Assembly: GCA_026929865.2 (NCBI GenBank)
Contig: CM049404.1
Span: 7,853,501 to 7,917,500, forward strand
DNA length: 64,000 nucleotides
DNA from: Hyperoplus lanceolatus
Taxonomy: Eukaryota > Chordata > Actinopteri > Uranoscopiformes > Ammodytidae
Reading direction: 5' to 3'
Positions 55,679-64,000 of this stretch are shown here, one piece after another. Numbering within the stretch: position 1 is the stretch's first letter; each line of letters begins with the position of its first letter. The notes under the pieces are model-generated. The model saw nothing but the letters and a program-made list of their open reading frames with translations. It was not told the origin of the DNA and did no database searches. The position numbers and the translations under genes are program-made.

Positions 55679-56026
55679 ACCTCCAAGACGACCAGTGGCT
55701 TGCTAAAAAAGCTGAGGGTAAAGGTTATGGCCTGGCCAAGCATGTCTCCAGACCTAAACCCTATTGAGCATCTTTGGGGCATCCTCAAACAGAAGTTGGA
55801 GGAGCGCAAGGTCTTTAATACCCACCAGCTCTGTGATGCTGTCATAAATGGGTGGAAGAGGGTTCCAGTTGCAACCTGTGAAGCTCTAGTGAACTACATG
55901 CCCAAGAGGGTTAAGGCAGTGATAGAAAATAATGGTGGCCACACAAAATATTTACACTTTGGGCCCGATTTGTACATTTTTTCTAAGGGGTGTACTCACT
56001 TTTGTTGCCAGCAGTTTAGACATTAA
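55622..56026 (+). pseudogene. Inverted duplicate of Tc1 transposase C-terminus (plus strand)
   Basis: Frame from about 55700: SPDLNPIEHLWGILKQKLEE, then VATCEALVNYMPKRVKAVIE and NNGGHTKY. It faces away from the minus-strand copy, as expected in the palindromic element. Confidence 0.85.
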
Positions 56027-56200
56027 TGGCTGTGTGTCGAGTTATTTTGAGGGGACAGTAAATTTACACTGTTATACAAGCTGTACACTGACTACTTTAC
56101 ATTGTATCAAAGTGTCATTTCTTCAATGTTGTCCCATGGAAAGATATAAAGAAAAATGTGAAGAAATGTGAGGGGTGTACTCACTTTTGTGAGATACTGT

Positions 56201-56331
<131 letters not shown>

Positions 56332-57612
56332 GGTGTAAAGTAGCGAATTACATTTACTCGCGTTCCTGTAATTGAGTAGTTTTAGTTTTTTTTTGCCCAG
56401 TGATGTAGCATGTGGAATAAAGGCTTCACCAATAGACCCAACGGCAAGAGCAGTCAGGCTGTAGCAAGGTGAGGTGAGCTTGTTGAGATATGAAGATGAG
56501 GTCTCAACATCTAAATGTATACAGCTCTCTGTTGGAATCAAGTTAAATAGCAGTACAGACCAGAGGTCTCTGTCATTTAATTTTGTAATATAGCTTTTGT
56601 GTAGAATTATATTCAATACAAAGTTATGATTTATTGAAACTATACTTGTAATGGATTATAATTTTAAATGGTAACGTCTGCATTTTTTTGTGCAAATCGT
56701 AATATTGTATTCATTTTTTAATGTTATGTCACTTGTTTTGTAATATGTTTTTTTTATTTTGTGGGTTATTTTCTATCTAAAATAAAATGAAATGTCAAAG
56801 ACAAACCTATCCCGTTCTGTGTGAGTGTATGAACAGTGGTGGAACCGACTGCAATGCAATGGGGGGCGCCAGCTAAAATCTTGCCTAGGGCGCCAAATTG
56901 GTCAGGGCCTGCCCTGAATCTTTCGGTTAGACCCTCTTTTAGTGACACTTCCTCTCGGGCATTAAGGCATTAATTAGCCACCCACACAACCCCCAGCAAA
57001 AGGGCACGGCACACAAATGCTGCTCTGCAGCCACACCAAACCCCTTAGGGCACTGCACATCAAACTTGCACTGCAACCCACTACACAGCAACCCGTGGCG
57101 TCAGAGCCCCCCTGTAGCGCACTGGACGAGCGGTCTTACCCCTACTACTTTCCCCACTTGGTCCCCTGTACTGCCGCGTCTAATTAAAATACAGTTCATA
57201 AAAAGCGCTGAGCTACAAACACACAATACAAAAATATATATCTATCTAAAACTACTTAACTCTCCCAGGAGTTGAGACCCCCCCCCCCCAACAGTCCGCT
57301 CCCCAACAACCCTGATTGTCATCTGTCTGCCCTTTTTCTAACCTCCTTCTTCCCAAACCCACTCCCTTCAGCTGCATTGCATCATCCTAATTACCTAATT
57401 AACAACCACTCTGTGGCTCACTCTCTGATCACAGCCCACGGTTCACTACACTATGTTTAAAGTCATGGTTTCAAATGTTAAATAAGTGCATGTTGCAGTT
57501 CTTAAATCAATGAATAATTGTCTATAATAATTGTGATTACACAATGTCGATCTTGATTAAGATTTTTGTCAAAATCGAGCAGCCTAAGCCTTGCAATTTC
57601 CATGGTTTAGAT

Positions 57613-58675
57613 CAGGGGTGGCCACTGTTTTTCAGCTTGTGAGCTACTTTTAAAATGACCAAGTCGAAGTGAGCTACCACCTACTATTAGGGGTCAAAAG
57701 TCACGGTTCGGTGCGTACCTCGGTTTTTAAGTCACGGTTCTGTTCTGTATGGTACGGTTCTCAGTTAAGAGGAACATGCAGAGTTGCAGCCTAAAAGGTA
57801 TTTTCCAGTATAGAAAAGAAAAAACTGCTGCATACAACCAAAGTCTCCAATAAATAAAATACTTCTTAAATAAAAGTGAAAGTCCTTCTTCACGGCAACA
57901 CTTTCCTTGCACATAAAACAGATAAATTCCCCCTCTTGTTAAATACCATTGATACACCCAGTGTTTTCTGCAATTGCGTCCAATGTGCAGCTGGGTGAAA
58001 ATAGTAGCCAGCCGAGATCCCGCCCCTCCCTTTTTTTAATTTTTTAAAGTGAATGCATGATCTGTGCCTTTGATAAGAAATTAAGATTTTGCATGAAAAA
58101 AATGGAGACACTGTGTCAGATGAATTGAGTATTGAAGAAAACACATGATTTTCCATAATAATATTTATTTAAATAAAATACTATCGGTCCTCTGGATGGG
58201 TTGTTGCTCTTTTTTTTATGACATATTTCTCGTAAAATGAGTGCATTTCAATTATTTAAAAATTAAAAGGGCCATATTACATTATATTTTTAAAATGTGC
58301 CACGGGCCAATAAAAAGCGGGCCCGCGGGCCGTAGTTTGGACACCCCTGCACTAGAATATGTGGTGGTCTGTTTGTCTGAACAGTCTTCCTCTCTCTGGC
58401 TGTATTTTACATAGTAGAATTTGTCACAGTGCAGAAGCCTCTCCACTTCCTTGAGTTGGATTAGCTTTGGTTAGCTCACTGGTTAACAAACTGATATGTA
58501 CTCTGTCAAATTAGAAAGTGGTGTCCTCTCTCCCTCCACCGAACTTCGGCGCATGCTCGCACGGCTCGTTGACTCTTTCATAGTAAAAAAAAAAAAAAAA
58601 AAAAAATAAATAATAATTTTTTTTTTTTTTTTTTTTTTTAAGAATGCCACGCGATCGACCTAGTGGCCACCCCTG
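57613..58675. mobile_element. hAT-type element, third layer, perfect 8-bp duplication
   Basis: Ends CAGGGGTGGCCACT and AGTGGCCACCCCTG are perfect complements, and GTTTAGAT stands at both 57605-57612 and 58676-58683. Inside are fragments of at least two more hAT-like ends (GGTTCGGTGCGTACC near 57703; GTTTGGACACCCCTG near 58337). Confidence 0.9.
58586..58640. repeat. Poly-A/poly-T hairpin
   Basis: About 23 A residues, a short TAAATAATAA spacer and about 23 T residues. Self-complementary; may be a cloning or assembly difficulty. Confidence 0.85.
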
Positions 58676-61600
58676 GTTTAGATCAATTATACACAATTAC
58701 ATTATTAGAACTGCAGCTGCAGTCTGTTTAGGTCTGTAGACCGGTTATATTCCCACATTAACAGACTATTTGCTCCATATTTGCTTATCTAAAGTATAAT
58801 GGCACAGTATACATCCATACATGTGTGGTGACATGATTTGTTTAATTTGTGCACTTTAATTTGTGAAAGTGTTGGATTAATTAAACAAAACTAGTTTGTC
58901 TATATATATAAAGCCCTACACAGAAGAGACCCCTGCCCCCTCCCGCTGTTAAAAAGTAACTAGTAACTTGTACTTTAAGTACATTTTAAATCAGCTCCTT
59001 TTTCACTTTTACTTCAGTAGATTTTTAGACCAGTACTTTTACTTAAGTAAAATTTCATCCAAGTAATCATACTTTTACTTGAGTAGAATATTTTTGTACT
59101 CTTTCCACCTCTGTATATATATATATACTTATTACATCGATCGAGAACTCCATGTACTTACTCAGACAGGCGATGCAAAACAAACTCAGGGAAAGCACGT
59201 TTTAACCGTGTAATGATAGTTTACAACGGCAACTTGTACGCCCACACAACAGAGTTTACTACGGCAACTTGCACGCTCACACAACTGAGGGAGAAAGATA
59301 AGGAAACTTCACTAAACAGAGGCTCCGGGTGACTGACGTCACGGCCGCTAACTGACAGTTATCCGCACTGAACAACTCACATCTTAAAACACTACAAGAA
59401 AATAACAAACACTGTAACCTATAAACTTTGGGGCCTTTTCTACAGAAATGCATTGCATTGCCATTCAAAACAAGTCTTACATAAAGAGCGATCAGTTTTT
59501 CATACTGCGACGTGAGCGAGTGTTGAACACTCAAGATGGTCGGGCTCGTTCTCATCACTCACAGCCCGGTGAGAAATGCTCCTCGCTGTGTACACAGAAC
59601 AACATCCGCGAGGGGAGAAGCTTCATCCAGTCATGACATAAAGAGTGATCAGTCTGACAAACTACACATGTGAGCGAGTGTTGAACACTTGTGCGTGCCT
59701 AGAGAGGGCCAGGCTGCGCTCCTCACTCACAGCCTGGTGAGAAATGCGTCCTCACGATGAAGCTTGTCCACTCGCGGAAACTGTTCTGTGCGCGCGTGGT
59801 TTTCATGTCAGTTTTTATGAAAAATAAGCACCACACAAGGAGTTTAAACTGAAATGAAAGTTAAGAGATGATAGAATCAGAAACCGATTGTAAAAGAAAG
59901 GGCAGCCACCAGAGCATCATCAGCATTCCCAGTGAGTCATAACTTACTATGGAGTAAGTTAATACACAAAAAGTCAGCATAGAGTGCTTTACATATACAA
60001 ACATATTGACCCCCTCCCCTACCCATCCACAGAGCAGAACATTGCAGATTGCACAATAAATGCTGTTTAAATCCCTCTGTAGGGGAGACCGGGGGCATGT
60101 GTAACACTTTTTGGTTTTTGATTAGTCAAAAACATCTTGAACAATTTGGATAATTTATTCTATGTTGTATTACTTTGCTCTACTTGTTAATATAAGTTGT
60201 ATTTATTTTATAAGCAATAGATGTCCTATTAATGCAAGAGTATAGGCCTATAGTAATAGCAAGTATTTTACCCCTTCACAAGCATTCATTTAAAGATAAA
60301 TGAATATACCGTGATATAATACTGTTACCGTCTATGCTTCAAATAATACCGTGATATACATTTTAGAACATACCGTACAGCCCTAATTCAAGCCATTGCC
60401 AAATAAGTTGACACAAAGGTGATTAAGCCTATCAACTCCTAAAAACTCATGTTTCAGTTGTTGATTCTACTGCTAAGAAAAAACCTGGACGTGAAGCAGA
60501 ACAAATCAAATCCTATGCTATCATTGAAGGTTAACCTCATGTAGATGTGCCAAGATTTAGATGGGTTTTAATTACCCAGAATTCTTCATGGGGGAGACAG
60601 AAGTTACACACTTTGGCTTTAATGCAAACATGCGTAGGGAGCTAAGAAAGCATATTTGACTAATTTCACATGTGAAATATCTGAAAAACCCCTGGAAATA
60701 ACTTTTTCTCATGTAAAATGGTGTTCCAAATAGGTGTATGTCTTCCACATGATGAATGTTAGAATATAGTGTGTGTGTGCACTTATATTATCTCTCTTGG
60801 TTCTGGTCTGATTGCGTTGCATGTTGCAGGTAGATGTGTCTGTGCTTGTATGGCAGGTTGTAACTGTGTCATGTTGGTGTAAGGAGGTCTTCTGAACCTC
60901 TCCAAGGTTGAGCATATGGAGCACTCACGAGTTCCCGGATTATTCAAAGGTCACCGACAATACCTTTGGGTTAAACACATATGGACAACACACCAGCACA
61001 CCCTGGTCAGGATATACAGTGCCTGATACCCTCAGGTCATCTCATTTTCTCTGAGGCCACGTTTCCCTGGAAACAGATCAGCCTCAGGATGATGATGACC
61101 ATGATGGTTGTGGTGGTCTCTAAAGCCGGCGTATGTGAATAGAAATAGGACACAGTGGGAGCAGATAAGCAGACAGGAAGCTGATAAGAAGGGAGGAGGA
61201 TGATAAGGAGCCAGCAGGCATGGAACAGCTATAGGAGGAAGGATTCCCACAAGGCATTTCGTACAATAAATCAATTTCCCCATTGCTGGATGAAGACTTA
61301 TCAGTGTTTTGGATCATATCCTGAATTATTACGGTTCAATAGTAAGATTTAGTCTGTACAGATGCCTCAGTTGGTGCTGCTGAGCTGCAACCTGCTCGTC
61401 AAGACCTTTTTATTTGGCGTTTAGACCACTGGAAGCTCCACACGATTTGTTTGAGCCCTTGCATGTCATTGATGAAGGATTGATGTCATTACGAGCCCCA
61501 CAGCTTGATAAAGTGCACTCTGGGGTGCTCTTCAAGTGGAGAAAGTGCAACGCTGGGACCTCTAGGGTGTTGTGAAGGAAATGCATTGCCGTGCCATATC

Positions 61601-62069
61601 GGCTACCCTACATGCTAGAAAATGGTTTGCAATAGTTTTACCATAAATGCATCATGACCTAATATCCAGCCACATGAAGCCAGTGCCCCTCTCTCTCCAC
61701 TCCTGCCTCTCAACACCTGGTTTGGTCTCTAAAAAATTGTAGTGTCCAACAGCGTTTAAGGACCACTAATTTTAAATCACACTTGCAAAGAAAGTCTTTG
61801 TTTCGGTGAATGATAACAGATATCTTGCTAACTCATTTGTATTTTGTCCACATTATTGCTTTACAGGGGCATACAAATATATGTAAAAAAAATTAAAAGG
61901 TAAGAAAATATTGAAATTGCAAAAACAGGCATTTTTTTTTACGTTTAACACCACCTATTTCTTTATTAATTGTAATTTTTTCTGTTTTGTGTGTATCTCG
62001 TCCCGATTCAGGTCTGCGATAGATCACCGCAATTGCAGATTAGTTCAAAAACCAAACAAACGTGATCAA

Positions 62070-62957
62070 TTAAAGGTTCAGTAAGCGGAATGGTCAGTTA
62101 AGCTAACTTCCTGTCACTTACTGCAGTTAGCAGTCCCAAATTAATGCACTGCGGTCTTCAAACAGCGAGTTATCTAGCATCATCTCAGATAAGTAAGTGT
62201 GATAAAACATGACAAAAACTATTGTGGTGATAAAAAGCAACAATGATACGCTGTAGAAGCAAAAAGGTTTATTTTCAATCAATAGCAAGAAACTCTGCGG
62301 AGGGTCACTAGTTCCAACACAGGTAAGTATGTTACAAGGAGTGACAACCTTTCCTTAAATCGTCACATATTTAAGGATCATTTACTCCCCGGGGGGGGGG
62401 TCTAACAGTGGGTTTGGAGGAGAGACTGGCTGAGAGGCGGACAGTTCTAATATACATACATTGTTATTGTAAAACATGGGAGGGGTCAGGTTGATCAGAG
62501 TAGGAGAGACAGGCAAGGGGGGAGGGGGACGTAGGAGACAGGTAAACTGGGTGGAGGAAGAGGAGGGGGAGACAGGTTGGGAAGCAGACAGGTTGAGATA
62601 TACATTCATATTATAATTGTGGGTGGGGCAGGCTGACCCAGAACAGCAGGAGGCTGTCTGCAGGAACATTGTCCTCTTTCAAATGTATAGTCAGGCTGGC
62701 TAATCTCCCTCCACACTATCAAAACAGACATTGGGAAGGATTTTTACCTGTTCCTCAGGGTGCCGGTTTGTAGCGTTCTCTCTTGTGATTGGATATCAGT
62801 TTCGGGATCCCCGAAAAGTTTATTTGCCGATTACATGCAGAGCGGGTGACTGAGAGATCGGCTTTATGAAACGTTCACACTATGTAAGTGATCACTGTAT
62901 GAATAAAGATGATTTAACACTTATATTAACATAAATAAATCGCTTATGTCACCTTTA
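62070..62957. mobile_element. Possible TTAA-type element with purine-rich interior
   Basis: Left AATTAAAGGTTCAGTAAGCG; right complement TTTAAAGGTGACATAAGCGA. The interior (62390-62600) is purine-rich and holds two related blocks ending GTTATTGTAAAACATG and ATTATAATTGTGGG. Confidence 0.4.
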
Positions 62958-63872
62958 AATGAAGGCAGGCCAGGAGGCATGTGTTATGTGCCTTGTCTAA
63001 TATTTGTGATTTTCACTATCATTGCAGATACTCCTTTCATTTGCTTACCAACGCAACCACAGTGTTCAGTGAGTGAGTTCTGGAGGTTATTGCAGGGCCT
63101 GAATGCAGCTGTATTACCTCAATTCATGTTTTTGTTGGAATGTTGGCTCAACACTTTCTTATCTTTGTATGAAATATGACACAGACTACCGGTCCTATAG
63201 GACATTCTTCGTATTGTCAGATCATTGTATAGCAATGTGCTTTCGTTCATTTTTCCCCCTTGCATCGCACAGTCCAGGTCTCATAAAGCAATGTTGTCAG
63301 TGAAACCTCCTCATCATCACTCTCCCTTTATGATTTCAGCCATGTCTAAAGCCCACAGTATGTTTAATCAGCAAAACTCTTAACATACTGTACATGCACA
63401 AAATGTTGGTCAAAAGCGTACATTCTCTTAATTTCAACTATGCGTGGACACTTTTATATTTTAGGCGGAAGAATTATATATTTAATCTTATAAATTATGT
63501 CACTGGTGTGAAAATGTATCAGTGATGTAGGTGTGTTCATTAGCCTAATAAGAAGCTTTCGTGGGCGGCCCTCACACTAATGATGGCTATTAATTAAACC
63601 ACTGAACAAGTCATTCAAGTGCAAAATGAGTTTTAAAACCGTCTCTGATGCAATCTGTGAGAGCGCAGGGAATACTCCTCTTCCCTTTCATCATTATCCT
63701 GCAGGTCAGAGCTATTTTCCCACAGTGTGGAACCAATCCCAAATACCGCAAGAGCATTGAAGCACGGCTCCGTAATGTTTGAAAAGAGCCATTATACAAA
63801 ATGAATGTTACTGATATCTATGTGTGAATCACTTCACACATAAAGATGAAGATTTGGTGTCTTAAGGGTCAA

Positions 63873-64000
63873 TTAAAGGTCACCTTTTATGCAAATTGCA
63901 CTTTTTCATGGTTTTTCAACATTAATGGGTCCCGGCAGTGTCTACAGACTGTCAAAGATTTAGAAAAAACAACACTCTCTTTTTCCCTACTTCCACCTTC
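63873..64000 (+). mobile_element. Left end of a TTAA-type MITE, cut by window edge
   Basis: TTAAAGGTCACCTTTTATGC resembles the AAAGG termini of the other TTAA elements in this window. The right end lies outside. Confidence 0.45.

Larger units (their letters stand above)
54563..56200. mobile_element. Palindromic Tc1-like derivative
   Basis: Flanked by TA at 54561-54562 and 56201-56202. The inverted ends contain AAAAGTGAGTACACCCCTAA-type motifs twice per end (near 54574 and 54757, and 55983 and 56169), an IR/DR layout. The inverted arms extend about 575 bases each (54563-55139 and 55625-56200), so both arms carry the 3' part of the transposase gene in opposite directions. The DNA-binding N-terminus is missing. 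Confidence 0.85.
60626..64000. other. Intergenic DNA
   Basis: No exon recognised. Contains a possible TTAA-type element at 62070-62957 and the start of another at 63873. Confidence 0.5.

Noticed and set aside
62382-62669. 95-residue minus-strand frame rich in Ser-Pro
   Set aside because: Low-complexity purine-rich repeat interior with no splice context or homology.

Overview
The window looks like teleost fish nuclear DNA. Genes are split into short exons with GT/AG introns, the protein sequences are vertebrate, and the non-coding DNA is full of fish-type repeats: Tc1 and hAT DNA transposons, TTAA-flanked MITEs, a tRNA-derived SINE and very long AC/GT and TATC microsatellites. No prokaryotic, viral or CRISPR features were seen. 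All assignments come from reading the sequence by eye; no database search was run.

Three protein-coding genes are supported. (1) The 3' half of a class 3 semaphorin (plus strand, nine exons, 3312-8474): end of the sema domain, PSI domain, Ig domain and basic tail. Its 5' exons lie upstream of the window. (2) borcs6 (plus strand, six coding exons, 21726-31098, with a probable non-coding first exon near 19430-19519), encoding the BORC subunit that helps position lysosomes. (3) A GPI-anchor-type hyaluronidase-family gene (minus strand, six coding exons, 41158 to 34939). It is open from end to end, but the catalytic Asp-x-Glu pair of glycoside hydrolase family 56 is replaced by Arg and Ala. The semaphorin and hyaluronidase families are also neighbours in the human 3p21.3 cluster (SEMA3F/SEMA3B with HYAL1-3). 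The three genes have no evident shared pathway; they are simply linked.

Layout: 1-3311 semaphorin intron with two MITE-like elements; 3312-8474 semaphorin exons with a SINE and microsatellites in introns; 8475-19400 intergenic, with a fold-back element at 17974-18943; 19430-31098 borcs6, whose introns hold a hAT element, MITEs and a strikingly G-depleted tract (20161-20980) followed by a T-poor, G-rich tract; 31099-34938 short intergenic; 34939-41158 hyaluronidase-like gene with a nearly intact Tc1 transposon in its second intron; 41171-52980 intergenic with few recognisable features; 52984-60624 a dense nest of transposons at least four levels deep; 60626-64000 intergenic with TTAA-type elements.

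The observations most worth a second look are the G-depleted tract in borcs6 intron 1, the hyaluronidase-like pseudoenzyme, the palindromic Tc1 derivative at 54563-56200, and the nested hAT and TTAA-element structure around it, which is dated by perfect 8-bp target duplications. No wholly new multi-gene system was found.
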